A DNA stretch of 64,000 bases from an uncultured Lentibacter sp. (GCF_937123735.1 NZ_CAKZKL010000012.1:1-64000); one strand, 5' to 3'; numbered from the stretch's first letter, positions 45,877 to 54,570 are shown. Made by a program: numbers and translations. The notes: generated by a model from the sequence alone, not told the origin.

Positions 45877-46476
45877 TCAGGCCGTGCGCGCCGGGCGCGG
45901 GCGGATATACCAATACCAGATCCGGTAGCCTTCCAGCAGGATGAGCGGTGTGAAATTCACCAGCGCGGGCGGCAGACCTTCCCAGCCGTCTTTGGCGGCC
46001 CAGTGCAGCAGTGTGAGCACTGCGGCAGCATAGACGGCGCGCTGCATGGTCTTCCAGCGGGGGCCGAGCGCGCGCACGGCGGCGTCAAAAGATGTGGCCG
46101 CAAGCGGCAGGAAGATGAGAAAGGCAAGCCAGCCTGTGAGGATGTTGAAATGGGTGGCCTGGCTGAGGATTTTCTCAAGGCTGCCACGCGAGACGAGATA
46201 GACCCCCAGGTGCAAGGCCGCATAGGCGAAAGCCGCCACACCGAAAGAGCGGCGGTTTTTCTTGAGCCAGCTGGGGAAGCTTTTGCCTTTGAACAGCATG
46301 GCCAGCGGTGTGGCCATCATCGAGACAATCATGAAGCGCGCGGAAAACTCGCCTGATGGGTGCAATGCGTGTTGGAGTGCTTTGGGATCAACCGAGGTGA
46401 GCACATTGTTGAGGATGGCGAGAGCAGGGAGGCTCAGCAGGAGCCAGAGCCAGTAGGGGGAAAGGCGGGAGAACAT
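45877..46476 (-). CDS. msrQ: MsrQ-like haem-binding membrane protein (YedZ family)
   Basis: A 199-residue protein with six hydrophobic segments (for instance RLSPYWLWLLLSLPALAIL and FGVAAFAYAALHLGVYL with the haem-ligating His). The TSFDAAVRALGPRWKTMQRAVYAAAVLTLLHW segment is family-like. MsrQ feeds electrons to the periplasmic methionine-sulfoxide reductase MsrP, but no msrP is adjacent. Start at 46476 (M5 of the longer frame) gives the usual N-terminus. Confidence 0.8.
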   Translation of the reverse strand: MFSRLSPYWLWLLLSLPALAILNNVLTSVDPKALQHALHPSGEFSARFMIVSMMATPLAMLFKGKSFPSWLKKNRRSFGVAAFAYAALHLGVYLVSRGSLEKILSQATHFNILTGWLAFLIFLPLAATSFDAAVRALGPRWKTMQRAVYAAAVLTLLHWAAKDGWEGLPPALVNFTPLILLEGYRIWYWYIRPRPARTA

Positions 46477-46622
46477 GGAGGACCTCACAGTCTGAGTTTC
46501 GAGACTGATACGGGGCGCTCCCGCCTTTCCGTCGCACTAAAAGGGTGGCTGCAAGGGTGCGGCACTCCATTTAGGCGAAACGCGCCCAACAGCCCTGGGG
46601 CGGGCTCTTGGGTGTTGGGGGC

Positions 46623-46745
46623 GGTGCGCAGTGAATGCGCACCCTACGGGGACTAAGGTGCGCAGTGAATGCGCACCCTACGGGGACTAAGGTGCGCAAT
46701 GAATGCGCACCCTACGGAGATTGAGGTGCGCAATGAATGCGCACC
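46623..46745. repeat. Four tandem palindromes at exact 34-bp period
   Basis: The 21-bp palindrome GGTGCGCA-N5-TGCGCACC begins at 46623, 46657, 46691 and 46725. The period is exactly 34 bp, with a 13-base linker starting CTACGG that is identical or nearly so. The last copy ends 7 bases before the ald stop (minus strand). Confidence 0.85.
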
Positions 46746-46751
46746 AAAGGG

Positions 46752-47867
46752 TCATTTGATGGCGAGCTGGGGGGACATCACATCCAGGCCGAGGGCTTCG
46801 CCAACGGCGTAGTAGGTGAGCTTGCCGGCGTGCACATTGAGGCCGGCGAGCAGATGCGCATCATCGGCGCAGGCCTGCTTCCAGCCCTTGTCGGCCAGCG
46901 CCAGCATGAAGGGCATGGTGGCGTTGCCAAGGGCGATTGTGGAGGTGCGCGCCACGGCACCCGGCATGTTGGCGACGCAGTAGTGCATGATGCCGTCCAC
47001 GTCATAGATCGGGTCGGCGTGGGTTGTGGCGCGCGAGGTTTCAAAGCAGCCGCCCTGATCGATCGCCACATCGACAAGCACGGCACCCGGCTTCATATCG
47101 CCAAGCTGGGCGCGGCTGATGAGCTTGGGCGCGGCAGCGCCGGGGATGAGCACTGCGCCGATGACCATATCGGCATCGCGGATCAGCTCGGCTGTGGAAC
47201 CGGCGGTAGAATACTGGTTTTTGAACGTGCCGCCGAAGACATCATCAAGATACTTGAGGCGCGGCAGGGAGCGGTCAAGCACGGTGACATCTGCGCCCAT
47301 CCCTGCGGCGATCTTGGCGGCGTGGGTTCCGACAACGCCGCCCCCCATGACGACAACCTTGGCCGGGCCAACACCGGGCACGCCCCCCATGAGCACACCA
47401 CGGCCGCCATTGGCCTTTTGCAATGTCCAGGCGCCAACCTGCGGCGCGAGGCGACCGGCCACTTCGGACATGGGCGCAAGCAGGGGCAGGCCGCCACGCT
47501 CATCGGTGACGGTTTCATAGGCGATGGCCGTGCAGCCGGAGGCGAGCAAGTCATGGGTTTGCTCGGGGTCGGGGGCGAGGTGCAGATAGGTAAAGAGCAG
47601 CTGGCCCTCGCGCAGCATTTTGCGCTCGCCTGCCTGAGGCTCTTTTACCTTCACGATCATATCGGCGGTGGCGAAGATCTCTTCGGCTGTGTCGATGATG
47701 ACAGCGCCTGCGGCGGTGTAGTCTTCATCAGAAAACCCTGCGCCAAGGCCTGCGCCGGCCTGGACCACGACGGCGTGGCCGCGCGCGACGGCTTCGCCTG
47801 CGGCGTTGGGCGTCATGCCGACGCGGAACTCTTGGGGTTTGATTTCTGTGGGGCAACCGATTTTCAT
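46752..47867 (-). CDS. ald: Alanine dehydrogenase
   Basis: A 371-residue enzyme. It begins MKIGCPTEIKPQEFRVGMTPN, has the catalytic Lys and His in MIVKVKEPQAGE and LFTYLHLAPD, and the nucleotide motif VVMGGGVVGTHAAKIAAGMGADVT. It interconverts L-alanine and pyruvate plus ammonia with NAD. The divergent Lrp-type gene at 48014 is its probable regulator. Confidence 0.95.
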   Translation of the reverse strand: MKIGCPTEIKPQEFRVGMTPNAAGEAVARGHAVVVQAGAGLGAGFSDEDYTAAGAVIIDTAEEIFATADMIVKVKEPQAGERKMLREGQLLFTYLHLAPDPEQTHDLLASGCTAIAYETVTDERGGLPLLAPMSEVAGRLAPQVGAWTLQKANGGRGVLMGGVPGVGPAKVVVMGGGVVGTHAAKIAAGMGADVTVLDRSLPRLKYLDDVFGGTFKNQYSTAGSTAELIRDADMVIGAVLIPGAAAPKLISRAQLGDMKPGAVLVDVAIDQGGCFETSRATTHADPIYDVDGIMHYCVANMPGAVARTSTIALGNATMPFMLALADKGWKQACADDAHLLAGLNVHAGKLTYYAVGEALGLDVMSPQLAIK

Positions 47868-48013
47868 AAGCGTCTTTCTCCCTGAGCTATGAAGGTCTTT
47901 GTGTCAGAATGTCGCAGGTTGTGCGCAAGTGCTTTGAGAAATGAGGCGTCTGTTGTGGACAAAACGGGAGAAACTTCGGATAAACGCAAAAATATTCGAA
48001 GAGACTTGCACAA

Positions 48014-48472
48014 ATGTCACTTGATGAGACCGATCGCCGTATTCTGAAAGTGCTTCAGCGCAAGGGGCGGATCAGCAATGCAGACCTGAGCGAAGCCGCA
48101 AACCTGAGCCCCAGTGCCTGCCACAGGCGGGTGCAGAGGCTCGAAAAAGAGGGCTACATACGCGATTATGTGGCGCTGCTCAATGCGCGCAAGATGGGGG
48201 TTCCGACCACGGTTTTTGTTGAAATTACCCTACAGGCACAGGCAGATGAGGTGCTGGACGCTTTTGAAAAGGCCGTGGGGCGTATTCCGGATGTGCTGGA
48301 ATGCCACCTCATGGCGGGAACGGCAGATTACCTGCTCAAGGTGGTGGCGGAAAACACCGATGATTTTGCGCGCATTCACCGTCAGCATCTGGCCCGGCTG
48401 CCCGGTGTGGCGCAGATGCAGAGCAGCTTTGCACTGCGCACGGTTTTCAAGACAACAGCCCTGCCTGTCTGA
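48014..48472 (+). CDS. Lrp/AsnC-family regulator, probable AldR
   Basis: A 152-residue regulator with HTH DRRILKVLQRKGRISNADLSEAANLSPSACHRRVQRLEKEG (about 5-50) and a RAM domain (ECHLMAGTADYLLKVVAENTD). Its divergence from ald with a 146-bp gap, containing CTTCG...CGAAG, suggests control of alanine dehydrogenase by alanine. It differs from the Lrp paralogue at 27890. Confidence 0.87.
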   Translation: MSLDETDRRILKVLQRKGRISNADLSEAANLSPSACHRRVQRLEKEGYIRDYVALLNARKMGVPTTVFVEITLQAQADEVLDAFEKAVGRIPDVLECHLMAGTADYLLKVVAENTDDFARIHRQHLARLPGVAQMQSSFALRTVFKTTALPV

Positions 48473-48584
48473 AGCGCGCGCGGCGCCTAAAATTTGAATG
48501 AGAATGCGGTGGTGGCTTCACGCGCTGTTAGGGCCGTGGCGGTAGCCTTGGGCGAAGACACCTGAAGCGAGCGCTGTAAGCCCT

Positions 48585-49211
48585 ATGACTGCCCCCATGA
48601 TCACTTGCCTTGAGAGGCCTAAGCGCTGGGGCGCCGGGCATTGGACGCAAGGCCGCGCGCCCGCACCAGAGGGTGCGAGCGCAACTTGGCTTGAGGCGGG
48701 CACCCGTGTGGCCACGGCGATGGGCGATGTGCGGGTTGATGCGCTTTGGCCCCACGACAGGCTTCTGACCCCTGAGGGCGCTGTGCTGCTCCTGGGGTTT
48801 GATGTGTGGCAAGGCGTGGGGCGCGGTGCGGCGGCACCAGTTGTTTTCAGCCCCGGTGCGCTGGGCAATGTGCAGCCGCTGCGTGTGGCGCAGAGCCAGC
48901 CTGTGCTTTTGAAGTTGCCTGCGGGGCAGAGCTATTGTGGCCAGGCCTGCCTGATGGTTCCGGCGCTGGCGCTTGTGAACGGCGAGGACATCTGCCTGCG
49001 CCCTTGCAAGCACTTGAGTTACATCAGGCTTACCTTGCAGCGTGAGGCTGTTGTTTTTGCCGAGGGCGCGCGCTGTGCGGCCCGGGGCGCGCGCGTGGCC
49101 CGGGAGCGGCGGAGCTATCTGGCGCTGGACTATGCCGCCGCAGTGTTGTTGATGGCTGACCTGCGCAAGGTCGGAGCGGTTGCAAACGCGGGTTTGCCAC
49201 GGCCGGGGTGA
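48585..49211 (+). CDS. Hint-domain (Hedgehog/intein) protein lacking the splice cysteine
   Basis: A 208-residue protein matching the Hint_2 domain: WLEAGTRVATAMGDVRVDALWPHDRLLT (about 35-62) and the C-terminal part GQSYCGQACLMVPALALVNG. In normal members the first residue of that segment is Cys (CFTAGT); here it is Trp35, so no intein-like thioester step can start. These proteins are common in Rhodobacteraceae and are often part of secreted RTX-type polypeptides. Function here unknown. It lies 112 bases after the Lrp gene. Confidence 0.75.
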   Translation: MTAPMITCLERPKRWGAGHWTQGRAPAPEGASATWLEAGTRVATAMGDVRVDALWPHDRLLTPEGAVLLLGFDVWQGVGRGAAAPVVFSPGALGNVQPLRVAQSQPVLLKLPAGQSYCGQACLMVPALALVNGEDICLRPCKHLSYIRLTLQREAVVFAEGARCAARGARVARERRSYLALDYAAAVLLMADLRKVGAVANAGLPRPG

Positions 49212-49255
49212 CGCGCTAGCCTCTGGCCCAAGAGGCAGGCGGGGAGCAGCGGCAG

Positions 49256-50836
49256 GTGGAGTTTGATCATATCGTTATCGGTGCGGGGAGCGCGGGTTGT
49301 GTCATGGCGCGGCGTCTGGCCGATGCGGGGCGCAAGGTCTTGCTGCTCGAAGCGGGCGGGCGCGACACCTATCATTGGGTGCATATCCCGATGGGCTACC
49401 TCTATTGCATCAACAACCCGCGCACGGACTGGTGCTTTCGCACCGAGGCCGAGGCAGGGCTGAACGGGCGCAGCCTGCTTTACCCGCGCGGCAAGGTGTT
49501 GGGCGGCTGTTCCTCGATCAACGGGATGCTCTATCTGCGCGGGCAGGCGGCGGATTATGACGGCTGGCGGCAGATGGGCCTCACGGGTTGGGGCTGGGAC
49601 GATGTCTTGCCCTATTTCAAGCGCTCCGAAGACCATTACGCAGGGGCTGACGAGATGCACGGTGCAGGCGGACCCTGGAGGGTGGAGGAGCAACGGCTGC
49701 ACTGGGAGGTGCTGGATCACTGGCGCGATGCGGCGGTGAGCCGTGGCTTGCCCGCTGTGGAGGACTTCAACCGTGGTGACAACGAGGGGGTTGGCTATTT
49801 TCGGGTGAACCAGCGCGGCGGCTGGCGGATGAACACCGCCAAGGCCTTTTTGCGCGGCGCACCCAAGGGGCGGATTGCGACCGTGACGGGCGCACATGTG
49901 CGGCGGCTGCTTGTGGAGGAGGGCTGCTGTGTGGGCGTGGAATATGAGCGCGGTGGTGTGACCGAGGTGGCGCGTTGCGGTGGCGAGGTTGTGCTGAGCG
50001 CGGGGGCGATTGGCAGCCCGCAGATCTTGCAGCTTTCGGGGCTGGGGCCAGCGGCGCTGTTGCGGGAACATGGCGTTGAGGTATTGGCTGATCTGCCCGA
50101 AGTGGGCGCGAACCTGCAAGACCATTTGCAGCTCAGATGCGCCTGGAAGCTGACGGGGGCGAAGACGCTCAATACGCTGGCCAATTCGCTCTGGGGGAAG
50201 GCCAAGATTGGCCTTGAATATGCGCTGAAACGCTCCGGGCCGATGAGCATGGCCCCGAGCCAGCTGGGTGCTTTTGCCAAGAGCCGTCCCGATCTGGCGA
50301 CGGCGGACCTTGAGTATCATGTGCAGCCTTTGAGCCTTGAGGCTTTCGGGCAGCCTTTGCACAGCTTTCCGGCGATGACGGCGAGCGTGTGCAACCTGCG
50401 CCCGGAGAGTCGCGGCAGCGTGCAGATTGCCAGTGCGGATGCGAAAGCCGCGCCGAAGATTGCGCCCAATTACCTGAGCACAGAGGGTGACCGCGCGGTG
50501 GCTGTGGCCGCAATCCGCCAGGCGCGCGCGATTATGGCGGCCCCCGCAATGGCGCGTTATCAGCCCGAAGAGATGAAGCCCGGCGCACACCTCAGTAGCG
50601 ACGGCGAGCTTGTGGCGGCGGCGGGGGAGATTGGCACGACGATTTTTCATCCGACCTGCACGGTGCGGATGGGCACGGAAGATGCGGCCCCGCTCGACGC
50701 CGCCTGCCGCATGAAGGCGATGGGCAACCTCAGAGTGGTGGACGCGAGCGTGATGCCGAAGATTGTGAGCGGGAACACCAATGCGCCGACCATCATGATT
50801 GCCGAGAAGGTGGCGGAGATGATGCTAAGGGGGTGA
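49256..50836 (+). CDS. GMC-family flavoprotein oxidoreductase (choline dehydrogenase-like)
   Basis: A 526-residue enzyme. The FAD motif FDHIVIGAGSAGCVMARRLA is at the N-terminus, the GMC signatures are LYPRGKVLGGCSSINGM and GEVVLSAGAIGSPQILQLSG, and the catalytic His pair is in IFHPTCTVRMG and SGNTNAPTIMIAEK. The start is GTG 49256 (MEFDHIV). GMC enzymes oxidise alcohols, choline or polyethylene-glycol-like substrates; the substrate is unknown. Confidence 0.88.
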   Translation: MEFDHIVIGAGSAGCVMARRLADAGRKVLLLEAGGRDTYHWVHIPMGYLYCINNPRTDWCFRTEAEAGLNGRSLLYPRGKVLGGCSSINGMLYLRGQAADYDGWRQMGLTGWGWDDVLPYFKRSEDHYAGADEMHGAGGPWRVEEQRLHWEVLDHWRDAAVSRGLPAVEDFNRGDNEGVGYFRVNQRGGWRMNTAKAFLRGAPKGRIATVTGAHVRRLLVEEGCCVGVEYERGGVTEVARCGGEVVLSAGAIGSPQILQLSGLGPAALLREHGVEVLADLPEVGANLQDHLQLRCAWKLTGAKTLNTLANSLWGKAKIGLEYALKRSGPMSMAPSQLGAFAKSRPDLATADLEYHVQPLSLEAFGQPLHSFPAMTASVCNLRPESRGSVQIASADAKAAPKIAPNYLSTEGDRAVAVAAIRQARAIMAAPAMARYQPEEMKPGAHLSSDGELVAAAGEIGTTIFHPTCTVRMGTEDAAPLDAACRMKAMGNLRVVDASVMPKIVSGNTNAPTIMIAEKVAEMMLRG

Positions 50837-50842
50837 TCGGGT

Positions 50843-50991
50843 TTCGAATTGCACTGCGTGCAATCCGACCGCCTGGGGGACCAGTCCCCCAGACCACGGT
50901 TTTAACTGGGGGACCAGTCCCCCAGACCACGGTTTTAACTGGGGGACCAGTCCCCCAGACCCCCTGGGATATTTTTGGCAATAAGAAAGAC
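50843..50991. repeat. Composite intergenic repeat with three 33-bp tandem hairpins
   Basis: A hairpin (TTGCACTGCGTGCAA) precedes three copies, at 50873, 50906 and 50939, of CTGGGGGAC-ca-GTCCCCCAG plus an ACCACGGTTTTAA linker, period exactly 33 bp. The block ends CCCCCTGGGATATTTTTGGC followed by an ATAAGAAAGAC tail, the end adjacent to yghU. This is a local tandem amplification of the common element. Confidence 0.8.
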
Positions 50992-51017
50992 AGGTGATGC
51001 GTCTGTCTTTTGTGTGT

Positions 51018-51890
51018 TTAGCTTTGTGCCGCTTCGATTTTGTCTTGGGTTTTGGTGTCGAAATCAGACGCGTCGTGGCGCTCGCGCAGCTGGCTTGAGA
51101 GCTCGCCCATGGCGCGGTTGACCATACGGCCGCGCTTGACCGGCGCGCGCGCATCAATCGCCTCGGCCCAGCGGAGCACGTTTTTGTAGGAGGTCACATC
51201 GAGGAACTCGGCGGCGTTATACTGCCGGCCCAAGACGAGCTGGCCATACCACGCCCAGTTGGCCATATCGGCGATCGTGTAGTCTTCGCCCGTGAGGTAG
51301 GTGTTGTTGGCCAGGCGGCGGTCGAGCACATCGAGCTGGCGTTTGACTTCCATGGCGAAGCGGTTGATCGGGTATTCCCATTTTTCGGGCGCATAGGCGT
51401 AGAAGTGGCCGAAGCCGCCGCCGAGGTAAGGCGCGCTGCCCATCTGCCAGAAGAGCCAGTTGAGGCATTCGCCGCGCAGGGCCGGGTCTTTTGGAATGAA
51501 GGCATCAAACTTTTCGGCCAGTTGCAGAAGGATGCTGCCGCTTTCAAACATGCGACGGGGGGGCGATTCGGAGTGATCCATCAGCGCGGGGATTTTGGAG
51601 TTGGGGTTGATCTCCACAAAGCCGGAGCCGAACTGGTCGCCCTCGCCGATGTTGATCAGCCAGGCGTCATACTCCGCATCTGTGTGGCCCGCGGCGAGCA
51701 GCTCTTCCAGCAGCACCGTGACCTTCACGCCGTTGGGGGTGGCCAGCGAATAGAGCTGGAGCGGGTGCTTGCCCACGGGCAGCTCTTTGTCGTGGGTCGC
51801 GCCGGCGATGGGGCGGTTGATGGCGGCAAAGGTGCCGCCGCTTTCCTTTTCCCATGTCCAGACTTTCGGGGGAACATATGTGTCGCTCAT
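51018..51890 (-). CDS. yghU: Glutathione-dependent disulfide-bond oxidoreductase, YghU-like
   Basis: A 290-residue GST-fold protein. It has the N-terminal YVPPKVWTWEKESGGTFAAINRPIAGATHDKELPVGKHPLQLYSLATPNGVKV and the thioredoxin-like segment NPNSKIPALMDH, typical of the YghU/YfcG group which bind two GSH molecules and reduce disulfides or peroxides. ATG 51890 gives the family N-terminus. Confidence 0.9.
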   Translation of the reverse strand: MSDTYVPPKVWTWEKESGGTFAAINRPIAGATHDKELPVGKHPLQLYSLATPNGVKVTVLLEELLAAGHTDAEYDAWLINIGEGDQFGSGFVEINPNSKIPALMDHSESPPRRMFESGSILLQLAEKFDAFIPKDPALRGECLNWLFWQMGSAPYLGGGFGHFYAYAPEKWEYPINRFAMEVKRQLDVLDRRLANNTYLTGEDYTIADMANWAWYGQLVLGRQYNAAEFLDVTSYKNVLRWAEAIDARAPVKRGRMVNRAMGELSSQLRERHDASDFDTKTQDKIEAAQS

Positions 51891-51979
51891 GTCATTGGCC
51901 TTTGCTGTTTGCTTGGCTGGGAAGGTAGCCGTTTGACGCAGGAATAACAGCGTAAAAGTTGTCGGGTGACTGTGCGTGA

Positions 51980-51999
51980 CCGCACCCTTGAGGTGCGCA
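51980..51999. other. Short inverted repeat upstream of the S21 terminator
   Basis: CGCACC and GGTGCG flank 5 bases in the gap between yghU and rpsU. It resembles a half copy of the GGTGCGCA palindrome family. No function is assigned. Confidence 0.3.
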
Positions 52000-52005
52000 G
52001 AAAGC

Positions 52006-52034
52006 AAAAACCCCCGCAGCGTTGGCTACGGGGG
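52006..52034 (-). terminator. Rho-independent terminator after rpsU
   Basis: On the minus strand: GCCCCCGTAGC-caac-GCTGCGGGGG followed by TTTTTGC. The stem has 10 pairs with one G-U pair and a T-run. It follows the stop of rpsU by about 40 bases. Confidence 0.85.
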
Positions 52035-52073
52035 CATTGTCTTTGTCGTGTCAGAGAGCTCTGAATGTATGAT

Positions 52074-52280
52074 TTACATCATACCTTCGCGCTGGAGCTT
52101 TTTGCGTGCCAGCTTGCGCTGACGGCGGATCGCTTCAGCTTTCTCGCGTGCTTTTTTCTCGGACGGTTTCTCGAAATGCTGCTTGAGCTTCATCTCGCGA
52201 AAAACACCCTCACGCTGGAGCTTTTTCTTCAGGGCGCGGAGCGCCTGATCGACATTGTTGTCGCGAACACTAACCTGCAT
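52074..52280 (-). CDS. rpsU: 30S ribosomal protein S21
   Basis: A 68-residue basic protein with the S21 core [26 protein letters not shown] and a lysine/arginine-rich tail. It stands alone and is followed by a strong intrinsic terminator. Confidence 0.95.
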   Translation of the reverse strand: MQVSVRDNNVDQALRALKKKLQREGVFREMKLKQHFEKPSEKKAREKAEAIRRQRKLARKKLQREGMM

Positions 52281-52383
52281 GTGGTTTTCACCACCTTTCT
52301 AGTTTGAAGTTGCAAGGATTTGCAGGAAGCTCGCGTATAGCAAAGGCTCTTGCTTTTGTCTAGACTGGCGAGAGGAGGCGGAT

Positions 52384-53055
52384 ATGGCCGATTTGAAAGA
52401 CAGATTGCTGGACGCGGTGCTGCCGCATGTGCCCTTTGACGGCTGGAGCGCGGCGAGCTTTGAGGCCGCTGTGGCGGACAGTGGACTCGAGCCGGCGCTG
52501 GCGCAAGGGCTTTGCCCGCGCGGCGCGGTGGATTTGGCCGTGGCCTATCACAAGCGCGGCGATGCGCGGATGCGCGCGCGACTGGCGCAGGCAGAGCTGG
52601 GGGAGATGCGCTACTCCGCGCGTGTTGCGGCTGCGCTGCGCTACCGTCTGGAAGCGGTGGAGGACAAGGAGCTGGTGCGCCGTGGCAGCACGCTTTTTGC
52701 GCTGCCCGCCTATGCGCCCGATGGTGCGCGGCTGATCTGGGAGACCTGTGATGCGGTCTGGGAGGCTCTGGGCGACACATCCGAGGATCTCAATTGGTAT
52801 AGCAAGCGCGCGACGCTTTCGGGGGTTTATGCCTCTACAGTGCTTTATTGGCTGGGTGATGGCAGCGAGGGCCATGAGGCGACCTGGGCCTTTTTAGACC
52901 GCCGAATCAATGATGTGATGAAGATCGAGAAGGCCAAGCATGCTTTGGGGCAGACCAAGCTATTTGGCGATATTCTGGGCCGTGTGACAGGGGCCGTGCG
53001 CGCACCGAAAGCTGCGGGCGATATGCCGGGCGGGCGTGTGCGCCGCGAAGCTTAG
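52384..53055 (+). CDS. COQ9-family protein
   Basis: A 223-residue protein with COQ9 features: an N-terminal helical region (KDRLLDAVLPHVPFDGWSAASFEAA), RRGSTLFALPAYAPDGARLIWETCDAVWEALGDTSEDLNWYSKR and STVLYWLGD. COQ9 proteins bind lipid and support ubiquinone synthesis. The gene is divergent from rpsU. Confidence 0.88.
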   Translation: MADLKDRLLDAVLPHVPFDGWSAASFEAAVADSGLEPALAQGLCPRGAVDLAVAYHKRGDARMRARLAQAELGEMRYSARVAAALRYRLEAVEDKELVRRGSTLFALPAYAPDGARLIWETCDAVWEALGDTSEDLNWYSKRATLSGVYASTVLYWLGDGSEGHEATWAFLDRRINDVMKIEKAKHALGQTKLFGDILGRVTGAVRAPKAAGDMPGGRVRREA

Positions 53056-53417
53056 GCCACGGTGTGACGGCTTAGGTAGAGCGTGAGCAAAGTGGTCGAA
53101 TGAACCAAAACGACAACTCCATTTGTCACAACAACGCTGCTGCCAAAGCCGATGAAAAGCACGGTGAGGCTTTTGTAGACAATCTGTAGCGCAAAGAGCG
53201 TTACGCTGATGTGCCGCCCTGTTTCGGTGTAGCCTGTGGCCAGCAGCGCCAGCGAGACCATACTCGCAACCGCAATTGTGGCGTAGAGGCAGACGAGGAT
53301 GCGCCGCGCGTTCGTGTCGGGGCCGAAGGCTGGTGTCATACTCTCTGGCGTGAAGAGGAAAGCCGCAAGAAGCGGCAGCAGTATCAACAGATTGAGGCCG
53401 TGAGACAGGGTCAGCAT
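53052..53417 (-). CDS. Four-helix membrane protein, unknown
   Basis: A 121-residue protein with four hydrophobic segments (LLILLPLLAAFLF, ILVCLYATIAVASMVSLALLATG, VTLFALQIVYKSLTVLFIGF, VVVTNGVVVLVHSTTLLTLYL). ATG 53417 is chosen. Its stop overlaps the convergent COQ9 gene by four bases. No family is recognised. Confidence 0.6.
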   Translation of the reverse strand: MLTLSHGLNLLILLPLLAAFLFTPESMTPAFGPDTNARRILVCLYATIAVASMVSLALLATGYTETGRHISVTLFALQIVYKSLTVLFIGFGSSVVVTNGVVVLVHSTTLLTLYLSRHTVA

Positions 53418-53510
53418 GTTGATTCCTTTTCGCCTTGCTCCCAGTATATGGGGCACTAAGTTGCTACGAAGCCTGCGCGAAGTAGGATCAGTTATTCAGG
53501 AGGCATGAGG

Positions 53511-54482
53511 ATGCGTGTGATCGAAATAACCGAGGCGGGCGCGCCCGATGTGCTCAAGCTGGCCGAGCGAGAGGTGCCCAAGCCGGGCCATGGCGAAATA
53601 CTGATCAAACTGGCCTATGCCGGGGTCAACCGGCCTGATGCCTTGCAGCGTGCAGGGGCCTATGCACCGCCCAAGGGCGCGAGCGATTTGCCGGGGCTTG
53701 AGGCCAGTGGCACTGTGGCGGCTCTTGGTGCGGGCGTGAGCGGTTGGTCGGTGGGCGATGAGGTCTGCGCGCTGCTGCCCGGCGGCGGTTATGCCGAATA
53801 TGCCACCACGCCGGCGGCGCACGCGCTGCCTGTGCCCAAGGGCATGAGCCTCAAGGAGGCCGCCTGCTTGCCCGAAACCTTCTTTACCGTCTGGACAAAT
53901 GTGTTCCAGCGCGGCGAGCTTAGGGCCGGCGAGCGCTTTCTTGTGCACGGCGGCTCGTCAGGTATCGGCACCACAGCGATCCAGTTGGCAAAAGCCTTTG
54001 GGGCCAGAGTTTTCACGACTGTCGCCAATGCCGAAAAGGCTGCCGCCTGCGCCAGTCTCGGGGCCGAACGGGTGATCAACTACCGGTCAGAGGATTTTGT
54101 CGAGATTCTGAAAGCGCAGGGTGGGGCAAATCTCATCCTCGACATGGTCGGCGGGGATTACATCCCGCGCAACATTCGCGCGCTGGCCGACGACGGGCGC
54201 TTGGTGCAGATTGCCTTTCTCTCGGGGCCAAAAGTCGAACTCAACTTCGCCCAGGTCATGGCGCGCCGGCTCACTGTCACAGGCAGCACCCTGCGCCCGC
54301 AATCTGATCTAGCCAAAGCAAGAATCGCAGAAGCGCTGCACAAACAGGTCTGGCCATTGTTGGAAAGCGGTGCGATTGCCCCGGTGATGGATCAGGAATT
54401 TGCCTTGGAAGACGCCGCCAAAGCCCACGCGCGCATGGAAGGCAGCACGCATATCGGCAAGATCGTCCTCAAAATCGCCTAG
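53511..54482 (+). CDS. NAD(P)H-quinone oxidoreductase (zeta-crystallin/MDR type)
   Basis: A 323-residue medium-chain reductase of the QOR/PIG3 type: RVIEITEAGAPDVLKLAERE, GVNRPDALQRAG, the nucleotide motif LVHGGSSGIGTTAIQLAKAFGA and DMVGGDYIPRNI. There is no zinc ligand set. ATG 53511 has AGGAGG 7 bases upstream; the ATG 53505 is too close to it. It is followed by a family copy of the intergenic repeat. Confidence 0.88.
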   Translation: MRVIEITEAGAPDVLKLAEREVPKPGHGEILIKLAYAGVNRPDALQRAGAYAPPKGASDLPGLEASGTVAALGAGVSGWSVGDEVCALLPGGGYAEYATTPAAHALPVPKGMSLKEAACLPETFFTVWTNVFQRGELRAGERFLVHGGSSGIGTTAIQLAKAFGARVFTTVANAEKAAACASLGAERVINYRSEDFVEILKAQGGANLILDMVGGDYIPRNIRALADDGRLVQIAFLSGPKVELNFAQVMARRLTVTGSTLRPQSDLAKARIAEALHKQVWPLLESGAIAPVMDQEFALEDAAKAHARMEGSTHIGKIVLKIA

Positions 54483-54545
54483 TCCTTTTTCTTTCCACAA
54501 ATATCCCAGGGGGTTTGGGGGACAGCGTCCCCCATCACACTATCC
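54483..54545. repeat. Intergenic repeat after the quinone oxidoreductase gene
   Basis: Immediately after the stop the sequence reads TTTTTCTTTCCACAAATATC then CCAGGGGGTTTGGGGGACAGCGTCCCCC, the gene-sense orientation of the family motif (complement of GGGATATTTTTGGCAA) plus a GGGGGAC-GTCCCCC hairpin. Confidence 0.7.
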
Positions 54546-54570
54546 TGTGCGCCGAAGGCGCTCCGCCAGA

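Noticed and set aside
46623..46745. CRISPR array
   Set aside because: The repeats are palindromic and the linkers between them are nearly identical, so there are no unique spacers; no cas gene is near.
46737..47885. 382-codon open frame opposite alanine dehydrogenase
   Set aside because: It is an antisense shadow of ald in GC-rich DNA; its Gly/His/Asp-rich sequence has no homology pattern.
49130..50650. 506-codon open frame opposite the GMC oxidoreductase
   Set aside because: Antisense shadow; Arg/His/Pro-rich and without recognisable motif.
50873..50960. Short CRISPR-like array of three 33-bp units
   Set aside because: The units are identical including the 'spacer' part; this is tandem duplication of a hairpin element.
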